The notes under the pieces: generated by a model
What the model saw: only the letters and a program-made list of their open reading frames with translations
What the model was told of the DNA's origin: nothing
Database searches by the model: none
Origin: Dactylorhiza incarnata
Lineage: Eukaryota; Streptophyta; Magnoliopsida; Asparagales; Orchidaceae
Assembly: GCA_033032865.1 (NCBI GenBank)
Contig: JAWHQI010000013.1
Coordinates: forward strand, 5,642,001-5,706,000
DNA length: 64,000 nucleotides
Direction: 5' to 3'
Shown here: one piece after another, positions 20,995 through 32,100 of the stretch
How positions within the stretch are numbered: the stretch's first letter is position 1
Layout: each line of letters begins with the position of its first letter
Position numbers and translations under genes: made by a program

Positions 20995-22801
20995 TGTTGG
21001 AAACATTGCCCATAATGTTCCTGATTTGAAGAAGTCCTCAAGTCAAAGATAAACACACCTTGTATTTGATGATTATCTGTGTTGTTATGTTTTTAGGTCT
21101 GTCATTTAAATTTATAATTCATCTATAATAACTATTGGATTAGGTAGAAGACATTAAGCATTTATGAAGAAATCTCAAAAATATTTGAAGTCAAATATCG
21201 GCTAGACAAGGTTCAGACAAATTTCAAATTTTGGCTTGATCATCTTAAGTCTTAAGAGAATCAGCTAGAAGGCTCTAAGCAAAGATCAACATGTCAACTT
21301 GATAAGGTTCAGATATTTCTTAGTATGTTGACTTGATGCCGATAAGTTGAAGACTATATCGACTTGAAGTGGCGAAGATAAATACTTTATCGTCTTGAGG
21401 AAGTTTAGCTATTTGAAATGTATCGACTTGAAGTTTATCAATCAGAGTGCATATTGTCTTGATGAGGTTCAAATTGTTTCAAGAGTAATGGATAAAAGTC
21501 TATCATTCTTAACTTATATCGTTTAGAAGTCTGGAGTCAATTTGATGTTCGGTTTGAAGTATTATGGTTTAAGTCAAATGTCGTCGAGACATTTCACAGA
21601 CAAAGGTGAAATGTCATCGAGAAGACGATTCGATATTTAAAGAAGCTTAACAACTTGAACCTGCTTAAGTTCATATCGACTAGATGTTCTATTCTATTTA
21701 GAATGCTTAATATCAGCCAGATGAAGCTCTTGTCGACTAGAATACTTCAAATATCTTCGTGATGACCTTAATGTTGTCGAGACAGTTTAGAATATCAGAA
21801 ATTCAAATCTCTGTCGGCACCGATTATGCCAATCAGATCAGACATTTAAGGAAACGAATTTCTGTCAGTATAGTTTAAGAATCAGACCATTAATTCTCTC
21901 AATGATATATATTAAAATGACTCGTATTAGAGAAACCTAATCATGTTATACATTCAGAAATTCTTTTAGTGTGACCGACTGTCATTCTAAGTCCAGAGAA
22001 CTAAAATTATGAAGGATCCCTATTCCAAGTTGATTCATTCACTAGCTCAGTTTTAAACAAGGATTCTCAATCTACTCAATCTCTCTAAGAGCAAGAAGGA
22101 TATCTGTTAAAAAGATCCAGATCAGATCTAGTCTTCAAGTCTAGTTTCTTCTCTCAGATTCAAGAAGCAAAATTTTCTGAGAAGAATCTCATCAGATCTA
22201 ATTTGCTGATCAAGTTGAAGTTATTCTCATTCAAGCTTCAAGAAGACTCAATACTCATCAAGAACTATATTTTGAGTCTAAAAAATCTGTAAACATATTT
22301 ATAATAATACTGTTATAGGGTTCTTTGTGAGTCTGAGGTAGTGTCCCTTGTGAGCCTGTGGTAGGGTTCTTTGTGAGCCTGAGGTATGGTTCTTTGTGAG
22401 CCTGAGGTAGGGTTCTTTGTGAGCCTGAGGTAGGGTTCTTTGTGAGCCTGAGGTAGGGTTCTTTGTGAGCCTGAGGTAGGGTTCTGTGGTGAACCTAAGG
22501 TAGGATTCCCTTGGGGAATCTGAGGTATGATCCTAAGTTAGGGGATTTGAGGTAGGGAACTAATTTGAGTTCCTGAGGTAGAAGTTGTGACTCCGAGATG
22601 TAAGATATGTGTGTTGGTGGAGTTGTCGAGGCTAGTACACTATTAGATAGGCGAAGGGAGAAAGTGAAGTACTCATATTGGGGAACCACTATAATTCTGT
22701 GTGTGCTTGTTTGTTTATTTATTTTGTTTAATCCACTGCAAAATGAAAGTAGACATCACCTATTCATCCCCCTACAGGTGTTAGACATCCCTAAACTTAT
22801 A
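20995..22801 (+). repeat. Copia D 5' LTR
   Basis: It begins TGTTGGAAACATTGCCC. The end is uncertain by a few bases before the primer site, since the last bases (CTTATAAT) lack a clear CA. Words such as TATCGACTTGAAG and GTCGAGAC fill 21180-21800. The tandem array at 22318-22590 is followed by TATTGGGGAACCACTATAA (22677-22695), shared with family A, and a CCCCC motif at 22769. Confidence 0.7.
22318..22590 (+). repeat. Tandem hairpin array in the Copia D LTR
   Basis: About ten units of 20-29 bp share the linker TGAGGTAGG. Each unit can form a small hairpin: GGTTC-TTTGT-GAGCC (repeated, with one G.U pair), GGTTC-TGTGGT-GAACC (22480-22495), GATTCCC-TTG-GGGAATC (22504-22520), and GGAACT-AATTTG-AGTTCC (22556-22573). 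Stem sequences differ but still pair. Confidence 0.75.
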
Positions 22802-22803
22802 AT

Positions 22804-22815
22804 TGGTATCAGAGG
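22804..22815 (+). other. Primer binding site of Copia D
   Basis: TGGTATCAGAGG, the initiator Met-tRNA type, shared by A, B, D and E. Confidence 0.8.
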
Positions 22816-22883
22816 TAGGTTGTTCATCAAAGAGTTTAACAACATTAACATGATCTACCCTTAGGAATACAAGTCTATCCATC

Positions 22884-23165
22884 ATGCCTGCTGAAGAGAA
22901 TTATAAGTTCCTTAGCTCCCTGAAATTACCTATTAGCAGTAAAGAAAACTTTCCCATATGGAAGAGACGGTCAAGCTATTCACAGAGGCCTCAATTCCAA
23001 GTTCATCACTATTGAAGATGGTTTTTTCATTCCCACTATTGCTTCTACTATTGATGCTACTAAGATGGCCCCCAAGAAGTATGCTGACATGACCAAGGAT
23101 GAGATCACCCTATTAACCATGGACAAGAGAGCCAAAAATATCTTTGTCTGTGCAATTGATAACTA
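22884..23165 (+). pseudogene. Copia D gag, N-terminal fragment
   Basis: It starts at ATG 22884 (MPAEENYKFLSSLKLP, then NFPIW). A one-base shift near 22965 moves the reading to NSKFITIEDGFFIP, KKYADMTKDE and MDKRAKNIFVCAIDN, the usual N-terminal gag pattern of Copia elements in which cells of the target motif W and DxRA are kept. It ends at the B' LTR. Confidence 0.7.
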
Positions 23166-24336
23166 TGTTGGATCATAATGCGCCCTTAGAGGGGGGGGGG
23201 GTGAATAAAGGATTTAGAAATATTTATAATTTTAATGAAAAAATTTAATATTTTATAAGAAATAGATTGGATCAATAGTAAAGTGCAAGAATTGAAAACC
23301 AAATCAATTTTATTGAACAAATAAAGACATGATTATCATTGATAAAATTGATTACAAAATTGGATTTCTATGACGCCAAAAATTGAGGCGAATACAGAAA
23401 ACTCATTTTATTTTTTATACCGACTCTTTTCCCTAAGAACCAGTTGGCTTTAGCCAATCTATCCCAAGATACGACCTCAAGCCGCTCTAGCCTCTCAATC
23501 CCGAGAAAGGCCACGAGCATCCCCTAGATCTAAGCCCTAGACCTAGTCTCCAACATAGACGGCGAATTCCCCATAAGCAGCACACAAACCTAGTCGCCAA
23601 CCACCACAATGAATTCACAAAACGATCACAAAGATAAAAGGTGTTACAAAATATAAAAGACAAATTTAAAAAGTCCCTATGAAGAATTCTGAAGGAGACG
23701 ACAAAGAACTGTTGAAGATCATTGAAGTCAAAGTGTGCGTTCTTCACATTGAGTTAGCATTGTTACAATCCTCTTTTTATTCCTTCTCTTGAATTTGAAT
23801 GGGAGATCTTTGTGGTCTGGAAATATGGCCTTCATAGAGATTTCAGAATGTTGGAATTGGCCTCCTTGAGTTGTAAAGTTGAATAGAACGAATGCCACCT
23901 ATTTATATGAGAGGAACCTACCACCAGGCGTTGGCTCAATTTAGAATTGTTTTGATGACACGTATCCTCATTCCAGGATGGAGATATTGTATGTTTGGAA
24001 ACATCTCATTTTAGGCAACCCTAACAATGGCGTTAAGTCTAATGTCTGGAGTTAAGCCAAATCATTCCCAAAATACACCTGCAATCACGGTAGCTTCCCT
24101 CCATACCTTGTTCATATTGGTGGTATTAAGGGTCAACGCCAGCGTTGGCTCTAACGCCTGGTGTTAGACCTCATCCTTTCTTTTCAGCACATTAAGCTAG
24201 TCTAGACCAACACATAACATCCTAGTATCATCTTTGTTCAATCCTGCATACTAAAAACACAATGGTAAACTTGATCAAATACAAGTACGATTTGTTATTC
24301 TCAAACCAAAGGGATGCGTAAAACTGTGCTGCAACA
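23166..24336 (-). repeat. B' 3' LTR
   Basis: This LTR is 1171 bp. On the plus strand it starts TGTTGGATCATAATGCGCCC with a G tract at 23190-23200 and ends GCTGCAACA. In element sense it has TATAAATA at 23907-23900, then TTCGCC/GGCGA and TTGGCTAAAGCCAA-like hairpin words also seen in the B LTR, and AACGCCAGCGTTGG words (24010-24170). The 5 bp to the left are AACTA (23161-23165); the partner at the other end is not in the window. Confidence 0.8.
23900..23907 (-). promoter_or_regulatory. TATA box in the B' LTR
   Basis: In element sense TATAAATA in the context TCATATAAATAGGTGG. Confidence 0.55.
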
Positions 24337-26883
24337 ATCTCCCTCTTTTGATAATAGCAAATCAAATTAAGATAAATCAGATTTCAAAGGTAAATGATGT
24401 GTTTTTATAAAGAGATATGACAATATGCTACTTAGATATTTTTATGAGAAATATCATATTTAGAGATATGTGCTCCCCTTATTTAAGTGCCCCATTAGTG
24501 TAGGCTCCCATAAAATAGATTTATGCTTCCCCTTAATCTTATGAATCCTACCCCTTAATCATTAAGATTTATCATTTTATTCTCCCCCCTTTTGTTATTA
24601 GCAAAAGTGGGTGGAGTGAAACAATATAAGGCTACGATAAGGTAAAGGGGTGAAAGTTGGGACAACCAAGAGATGGTTAAGAGTTTTGTTGTAAAATAGA
24701 GGAAGTCATGATCGATCTTAGAGGGATTAGTGCAGCGGGAAAATATGATAAGCGTAAAGTAACACAATCCCTTGTACTTTACCAAGCAAGTTTACCACTT
24801 GTTTAAAAAAAGTGAAAAATAGTTGTAAAACACAAGTGATGAAAATACCTCAAAATTAAGACTTGAAATATGCATTATAAAGCATGGTAAAAATATATGA
24901 TCAAATCAATAGTGCGGAAAAACAAGTAACCAAGATAAGCATTTGAATTGTTAGAGAATTTTTTGATTTTTAGGTTTGAAAATGCCAACAATTTTTCTAG
25001 AATTTTTACATGTAAGGAGCATTAACCTTGAAAATTTTTCAACAACTAAAGGCAAGCATGATTTGACATATTCAAAGAGATAATAGATACAATGTAACTA
25101 ATTCGTATTTCATGTAAAGAAAACATTGTAGAGATCATGCATTGCAATCTCGTGCTTTTACTAAAGCTTTGTAAAGAATTATGTTGATATGCATTAGGAT
25201 CAAATTCTCATACGTAGAAGGTTTATGAAAGATAATGATGTGTGCACATAATGTTTGATAAGAGTATACAAGTGATGTAATCAAAACACATGACATATAA
25301 AATGAAGTAGTAAAACTATATTAAGAGTGTAGTCTTAGAATTACTTATACACATCAATTCTAGAATTATATTTCAAAGCACATAAAAGAGTACAACTACC
25401 AAGGTGCTTCGCCCACATAATGCTCATTAAGACTTATCAGGAGGCTAAGTAGTCTTGGTGGAGTTATCTTTGTCATTTTATTCATATATTTTTATTTAGG
25501 ACAAAGGTCTCCGAATTCACTTATTTTTTGCAAACAAAAAAATTTTGAAATCACACTTCTATATGTGCAAGAAATTTATGTTTGAAAAGAAGGTGTAGGT
25601 AATATTGGCATACAACTTAACATGTTAAACTATTACACTACACAATCATTCAAGACTAAGATTATGATCATATGTAGATTACCAAAAGAGTGAGTGAATG
25701 AATCATTATTCAACATAAAATTTTTACTCATACTTAGAGGCATGCTAGAAAATCATACTCAAATTTCTATAGTCTATTTCATTGCACATAACAAGATTAA
25801 GGTCGAGGCATGACAAGACAAAACAATGTTTAGGAAACTTAAATGAATTTAAACATTGAAGAGAATCTTTAAGAGTATGCCTAAACACGTTTGACCATTA
25901 GTGAAGAAAAAACAAGATTTTTGCTTATGTGAAATCCTAGAGTCAAATATCAAAAAATATTTTTTTTTTGAAAATTTAAAACAAAAAAGGGCAAAACATT
26001 TCTTTGAAGATTTAAGATTATTTGAATTTTGTGGATTTTTGAATAAAGAAAAAACAAAATTAATGGAAAATAAAAGTTTTCAAAAACATAGAAACAAATA
26101 TGAATATATGCATGAGAGAATATCAGAGATTTTTCAGTAATAAAAATGGAATTTGGAGCACAGAGGGATAACGATATGCGTTGAGTTCTAACACTGGCGT
26201 TGGAGCCTAACGCTAGCGTTAACTCTTAACGCCGAGACAGTAGATGATTTTATGTATTTTAAAATTTTTTCCTTTAATTTAAAGTTATTGCATAGAGACC
26301 TTCTTAGTGTAGAAAATTCAGACATTTTAGAGATCATTAGAAGGCTCAAAATCCTTGAATACTTTTTCATGAATAAGGTGAAAATTATTTTGAACAATGT
26401 TAATTCAAATAATGGAATTGAGAGTGTATGGGGGTATAATAAAGACTATAATAGGAGGTACATATATCAAAGATTGAAAAACCCATAGATAGGGCTAACG
26501 CGTAGCATTATACTCAACGCTGGCATTGACTCTACTTTTTATAAAAGCCCAAATCCCGAATTCTAGCCTCAGTTGTTCTAGCCCAAGCAGGTTTTCTTCT
26601 AATTTTTGCCATCAATCCCTTCTCAGATCCAGGTAAAATCCTTGATTTTATCCTTAGATTTTTTGTTTAAATGATTTCTCTATCCCTATTAAGTAATCCT
26701 TTGAAGTATTGAAGTATTTCACCATGGTAGATTGTAGATCTAGGTTTTTCAGGTTTAGGGTTTGGTTTTTGAGAATTAGGGTTTGGTTTTTGGGATCTTG
26801 CATAAAGATGAGATTTTGCTTTAGATTTATAGGAGTTTTGAGTTTTATAGATGATTTCACGTTTCTTCTCAGATCCAGGTAAA
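24337..26883 (-). other. B' 3' internal region, non-coding
   Basis: A polypurine tract in element sense (TATCAAAAGAGGGAGAT, 24353-24337) borders the LTR. The rest is AT-rich with no supported gene. Segments match the 3' internal region of element B in inverse order, for example the GATAAGTCTTAATGAGC block near 25430 against 46910. At 26160-26530 lie AACGCTAGCGTT words, a TATAAAAG motif at 26541, and two copies of TTCTCAGATCCAGGTAAAAT (26617 and 26871). The last 200 bp (26690-26883) replace the expected RNase H and may be captured sequence. Confidence 0.5.
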
Positions 26884-27005
26884 ATCCTAATTTTAGAGAT
26901 GCACTCATAGGAGTAGAGGCTTGTTTTAAGTATTGAAATCCAATTTTTTTTTTAAATATCACACACATATTTAGATTGACTAATATATATTCCATCATTT
27001 CTTTG
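26884..27005 (-). pseudogene. B' Copia RT C-terminal fragment
   Basis: Read on the minus strand from 27005, the frame gives QRNDGIYISQSKYV, then after a small shift IGFQYLKQASTPMSASLKLG. This is the end of Copia RT (connection to RNase H). It continues exactly the RT reading that stops at 33636-33640 on the other side of element E; the five bases CTTTG are the duplicated target. The reading departs from Copia after SLKLG at about 26884. Confidence 0.75.
27001..27005. other. Target site duplication of E, left (CTTTG)
   Basis: CTTTG directly before the LTR start TGTTGAAAATG, repeated after the 3' LTR at 33636-33640. Confidence 0.95.
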
Positions 27006-27691
27006 TGTTGAAAATGTTGAAGTGGAAGTTTGTGAAGCTTTTGGATCTGGGCGGTCTGGGAGGAGGTCGGGCGGTCTGGTGTGACCGCACGATCTAGCGA
27101 TCTGTTCTGCGGTCTGGCTTGTCTTGTCTAGCCGTAGTCTCCTGGCATGACCGCTGGTATCTGTCCAAGGTGGTTGAAGGTGAGGCCGCGCGGTCTGTTT
27201 GTGACTGCATGGCAGGTTGGCATCTTCAGGACGCGCGGTCTGATGCTTATGACCACGTGGTGCTGGCAGCCGGTCTGGTGGCTGTGGCTGTCCATGTTTT
27301 CTGGCAGTATTCGCGGACTAAGTTTCTTAGTCGCGCGGTCTCTGTTCGCGGTCTCAGGAGGAGGCTGGTATGCGAACAGGTCTCTGTTCTCGGTCTCAGG
27401 AGGAGGCCGGCATGCGAACAGGCATTCGCGGTCTTGTGGAGAACAGGCAGTGTTTGCGGTCTCAGGAAAACACTGGTGGTGGGCGGCTTCTTGGCGGTCT
27501 GGCGATCTCCTTATGGAGTCGCGAATTGACTGAGGGAGTGGCAATCTCCCGCGGTCTGGAGTGAAGCCGACGAGCTCATCAAATGAAGCAGAAAGAACTG
27601 TTGCTGATCGTGCGGGTTGACCGGTCTGGTCGCACGGTCTGGGGGTGGTGATCATATCTCATAGGGTGGTGACTGGATCAGGTCTCACGCC

Positions 27692-27699
27692 TATAAATA
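27692..27699 (+). promoter_or_regulatory. TATA box in the E 5' LTR
   Basis: TATAAATA in CACGCCTATAAATAGG; the 3' LTR has the same at 33084-33091. The transcript would start about 30 bp downstream. Confidence 0.75.
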
Positions 27700-28141
27700 G
27701 GAGCCACTATAGCAGTAAATTAGACCACCAAGTGTAAGCTGAGTTTATCCTAATTCCTGCGGTCTATTTTTTCTGACCGGGCGGTCTGCTGATTGAATTT
27801 TCTTGTGCAGCTTATGCGGATAGTGTGGTCTGCAGCGATCACCTCTTCCTCTGAAAGTATTCGGGCGGTCTGCGGCTTGCAGTGTGGGTTGCTGGAGTTC
27901 GGGAGAATCAGTGGAGTTCGTAAGGAGGGTGCGGTCTGCTCAGCGGTCTGAGGTGGTGTTCTGTAACCGGCAGTGTTGCGCGGTTAGGCGGCTTGCAGAG
28001 ATCGGCAAGGAGACCGCGCGGTCTAGAGCGGTCTTAGTTATTTTCCTTCAAGTTGTGTAATTTTTCTCTTTGGAATTTGTGTGCTGGCGAAATCATGTAT
28101 CGCCAAGCATACCTCTCCCTGTAATGAAGATTTTGCTTATC

Positions 28142-28147
28142 AATAAA
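28142..28147 (+). terminator. Polyadenylation signal in the E 5' LTR
   Basis: AATAAA in the context ATCAATAAAGAC, followed by TG-rich sequence. The 3' LTR copy (33535-33540) would serve the full-length RNA. Confidence 0.6.
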
Positions 28148-28242
28148 GACTATATTTCCTTCATGTGCTTCTGGTTGTTTGGCTTATGAACTCTATGTTG
28201 TATGATTCCTGCTCACTCCATAAAGATTCGAAAAATTTCACA

Positions 28243-28258
28243 TGGTATCAGAGGGAGG
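28243..28258 (+). other. Primer binding site of E
   Basis: TGGTATCAGAGGGAGG follows the LTR end with no spacer; initiator Met-tRNA type. Confidence 0.9.
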
Positions 28259-28330
28259 TTGGAGTGGATAGAGCAGTGAACAACTTAGAGTAGCCATCGC
28301 CTTTGTGAAGAAGGAACCAGTGGTAGAGCC

Positions 28331-29173
28331 ATGGAAGCGAGGGGTCTTGGAATTGAGATGCTCAACTCGACCAACTTTAAGAAGTGGAGGTCTTGTATGC
28401 AGAGCAATCTTCTGGGTGAGGACCTCTGGGAGGTAGTTGGAGGAGAGAGCACGGAGGAAGTCTTTCCGGTTGGAGATAACCATAATTAGGTGAGGAACTG
28501 GAGGCAGATTAATGCCAAAGAAGAGTTCGTCCTGAAGAGGGCAATATCACCTGATCTGTTTGATCACATCTTGGGGTGTGCATCAGCTGCGGAGATCTGG
28601 AGAGCCCTGGATGGGCTGTTTAACAAGAAGAATGTGGCAAGACTTCAATTCCTGGAGAATGAGCTGGCCAGATCGGCTCAAGGTGACCTTTCTATCTCTA
28701 CATTTTTCTTGAAGATGAAGAACTTGTGCGCCGAGATTTCAGCGCTAGATCCTGATGAGCCAATTTCTGAGGCGAAGCTAAAGAGGCACATCATCCGTGG
28801 TTTGCGGAAGGAATATGTTGCCTTTGTGACGTCAGTGCAGGGTTGGGCAAATCAGCCGTCTCTGCTGGAGCTGGAAAATCTGCTTGCTTCGCAGGAGAGT
28901 CTGGCAAGGCAGATGGCGGGGGTGTCAGTGTCTGGGGGAGATGGCGAAGTTCTCTTCACAGGAATGAAGAAGAAGTGGGATAAGAAGAAGACCGCTGGAG
29001 GAGGCAATGGGCCTTCAACTTCTGGACAGCAGGAGAGGGGCTATGCTCCTAAGGCCGAAGGGAAGAAGAAGGGGGAAGGTCCCAAGTGCTTTAGGTGCGG
29101 AAAGGTTGGTCACATCAGGAAGGATTGCCGGGTGAAACTTCAGCCGGGGCATGCTGCTGCAGGAAAGGGGTAA
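28331..29173 (+). pseudogene. Copia E gag with one in-frame stop
   Basis: It starts at ATG 28331 (MEARGLGIEMLNSTNFKKW), 70 bp after the primer site. TAG at 28487-28489 interrupts; the same frame continues RNWRQINAKEEF, ISPDLFDHILGCASA and LFNKKNVARLQFLENEL, the classic Copia gag domain. A Lys/Gly-rich linker leads to the knuckle CFRCGKVGHIRKDC (CX2CX4HX4C) at 29089-29130. It stops with TAA at 29171. About 280 codons, a normal Copia gag length. It would form the particle and bind the RNA. Confidence 0.9.
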
Positions 29174-29199
29174 GCTGAAGCCAGGCAGGTTGATGGAGG

Positions 29200-32100
29200 A
29201 TGGGGAGGAGCCTTTCGGCTTCTGTTGGAGCTGAGGCTCCTATCAACTATCAGGAGGACTGGATTGTGGACTTGGGGTGTGGTCATCACCTCACCGGGGA
29301 TGAGTCGAAGCTTTCTTCAGCACAGCCTTATTCGGGTAATGATGCCATTATTACTGCTGATAATACTGTGCATGCTGTAGAGAAGGTGGGGGTTGTTTCC
29401 TTAGGAAGTGATAGAGGGCTACTAACTTTGAAGAATGTCTATCATGTGCCCGGAATGAGGAAAAACCTCTTCTCCGTGACCAACACTATAGACGCTGGGT
29501 ATCACATTCTGTTTGGCCCAACAGAAGTGAGGTTTCTTCGGAATGTGGAGGCGGTGAAGGCTGAGGTAGTTCATGTGGGGAGGAGAGCTAAAGACTTGTT
29601 CGTGCTTTCGACAAGTTCTTATGTTGACAAGATGAGGACAAACGATAGTGCTGTGATATGGCACGAGAGGTTGGGGCACGTAGGGATGGATAAGCTGAAA
29701 GCTATGGCGGTGAAAGGTCTGGTCAAGGGCCTGCCTAGTCTATCTTCCTATGGAGATGGTCATGTGTGCGCGGGATGTCAGTTCGGCAAGTCTCATCAAC
29801 TACCGTTTGACAAGTCGCAGACAAGGAGTAGTGTGCCGTTGGAGTGCATCCACGGTGACTTGATGGGACCGACTGCTACCCCAAGCCTCGGAGGCAGCAG
29901 ATATATGCTGGTGTTGATCGATGATTACACCAGATATGTCTGGGTATATTTCTTGAAGGAGAAGGCGGAGGCGTTTGCCAAGTTTATGGAGTTCACGGAG
30001 CTCGTGGAGGGTCGGCTTGGACTGCGGGTTAAGAAACTGAGGACTGACAACGGAGGGGAGTTCACCTCTGGTGAGTTCTCTACTTTTTGCAGGAAGGCGG
30101 GCATCCAGAGGGAGCTTACTTGTGCGCATACTCCACAGCAAAACAGAGTTGTAGAGCGGAAGATCCATCATTTGACGGAGACCTGCAAGTGTTGGCTGCA
30201 TGCCAAGAGTATCCCAAAGTCCTTCTGGGCGGAGGGAATTTCTTGTGCTGCCTACGTCATCAACAGGATGCCTCTAAGTCCCATCAATATAAAGACCCCG
30301 CATGAACTGATGTTCAAAGAAAACCCAAGTGTGGCACACCTTCAAGTGTTTGGTTCCACCTGCTATGTGCACGTTCCAGATGCGCTTCGGACGAAGCTAG
30401 ATGCGAAAGCAAGGAAGCTAGTCTTCATGGGGTATGATGACCGGAAGAAGGGCTGGAAGTGCATGGACCCGGGGACGCGGAGATTTGTTGTATCTCGCGA
30501 CATCGTGTTCGATGAGGTGACATCGTACAAGGGAAGTTCTGGTGTGGAGCTACCAGAAAGCAGGGTGGAGGAGCCAGAGAAAGCTGTGGAAAATCTTCAG
30601 GTGGAGCTACCTGTGTCACCAGGTGGTCCATCAATATCTAGTTCTGAGGCAGAGTCTTTTGGTTCAGGAAGCAGGGGGAGCGATGCTCCGAGTACGTCTG
30701 GAAGAGGAGCTAGGGAAGAAGCAGCTGAAGATACTGCGAGTCAGGGGAAGGTGTTGCGAAGATCGAAGCAAACTATCATTGCACCTGATCGCTATACAGG
30801 AGGAAACATGGTGAGCTTTGTCTCATGTTTCTTTGCTGGTCCCTTGGTTGAGAGGGAGCGGTCGAGCCTTGAAAAGGCCAAAGGCGTGAAGGAGTGGGAC
30901 ATTGCGATGCAAGAAGAGATGGAATCTCTTGATAAGAATGAGACCTGGTCTCTGGTACCCATGCCCAAGGGCACCACTCCTGTCACATGCAAGTGGGTCT
31001 ACAAACTGAAGAAGAAGTCTGATGGCAGTATCGAGCGGTACAAGGCTCGCCTTGTGGCTCGGGGTTTCTCGCAGCAATACGGTGAAGACTATGAAGAGAC
31101 ATTAAGTCTGGTGGCAAAAATGACTTAAGTTCGGGTTGTGATTGCCTTGGCGGCGTGTTTGGGGTGGAAGATTTGGCAGCTTGACGTTAAGAATGCGTCC
31201 TTGTACGACGAGATTGACAGGGACATCTTCATGGTCAATCCGCCAGGCTTCATATCTGAAGATTTTCTGGAGCATGTCTGCAAGTTGAAGAAGGCCCTGT
31301 ATGGGTTGAAGCAAGCGCCGAGGGCGTGGTATGGAAAGATTGTAGAGTATCTCTTATTCTGCGGGTTTGGTGCTTCAGACTCAGACTCAAGCTTGTTCGT
31401 CAAGAAGAGTGGGGAGTTTCAAGTCATCGTGCTGCTTTACATCGACGATATGATCGTGACGGGGAATTCGAAGGAGGAGGTAGCTCAGCTTCGGGCAGAG
31501 CTATCTATAAGGTTTGAGATGAAGGATCTGGGTGAGCTTCACCATTTCCTTGGACTCGAGGTGCAGAGGAAGGAGAGTGGAGTGCTGGTGTCCCAGGCTG
31601 GATATGCGGAGCAGATCGTTGAGCGATTCGGCATGAAGGAAGGGAAGTGCATCTCCACACCTCTGGAGAAGGCTATGAAGCTTCGGAAGGATGAGGGAAG
31701 GATTCTGCAAGATTCGTTGGTGTTCCGAGCTCTGGTCGGGAGCTTGATCTATCTGACGATCACTAGGTCGGATATTGCTTATGCAGTTGGCAGAGTGAGT
31801 CGGTACATGGCGGAGCCATAGATGCCTCATCTGCTAGCAGCCAAGAACATTCTGAAGTATGTCAAGGCGACCTCAGATATGGGTCTCCTTTACAGGAGGG
31901 ATGCGGTCTTCGAGGTGCATGGATACATGGATGCTGATTACGGGGGAGATTCGGATGATCGGAAGTCGATGTCTGGATACGTCTTCATGGCGGGCCCCAC
32001 GACTATATCATGGTGCAGCAAGAACCAGGATTCCGTGTCGGTCTCAACCACGAAAGCGGAATACAAGGCTTCGGCCTTGGCAGCTCAGGAAGCCATCTGG

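Larger units (their letters stand above)
20995..23165 (+). mobile_element. Copia element D, 5' part
   Basis: It has a 1.8-kb LTR (20995-22801), a Met-tRNA primer site (22804) and the first ~280 bp of gag. It is inserted in the TR-GAG2 pseudogene and cut at 23166 by the minus element B'. Its pol and 3' LTR are not in the window. The hairpin array and the GGGGAACC block ally it with family A. Confidence 0.75.
27006..28242 (+). repeat. Copia E 5' LTR
   Basis: It starts TGTTGAAAATGTTGAAG and ends AAAAATTTCACA. The word GCGGTCT occurs at least fifteen times by eye. A 42-bp duplication (27340-27381 and 27382-27423) contains arms CTGTTCGC and GCGAACAG in each unit. Near the end a hairpin TGGCGA-AATCATGTA-TCGCCA (28084-28104) precedes AAGCATACCTC and the AATAAA at 28142. 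Confidence 0.9.

Noticed and set aside
22318..22590. CRISPR-like look of regularly spaced repeats
   Set aside because: Plant nuclear DNA inside an LTR; spacers are part of the repeat unit and there is no cas gene.
25901..26140. 79-codon Lys/Phe-rich ORF
   Set aside because: AT-rich low-complexity region in B' non-coding DNA, on the strand opposite to the element, without homology I can name.
27128..27655. 175-codon minus ORF and its plus-strand companions in the E LTR (also 32520-32925)
   Set aside because: They lie wholly in the LTR, are produced by its GC-rich words and are repeated in the other LTR. No domain is visible.
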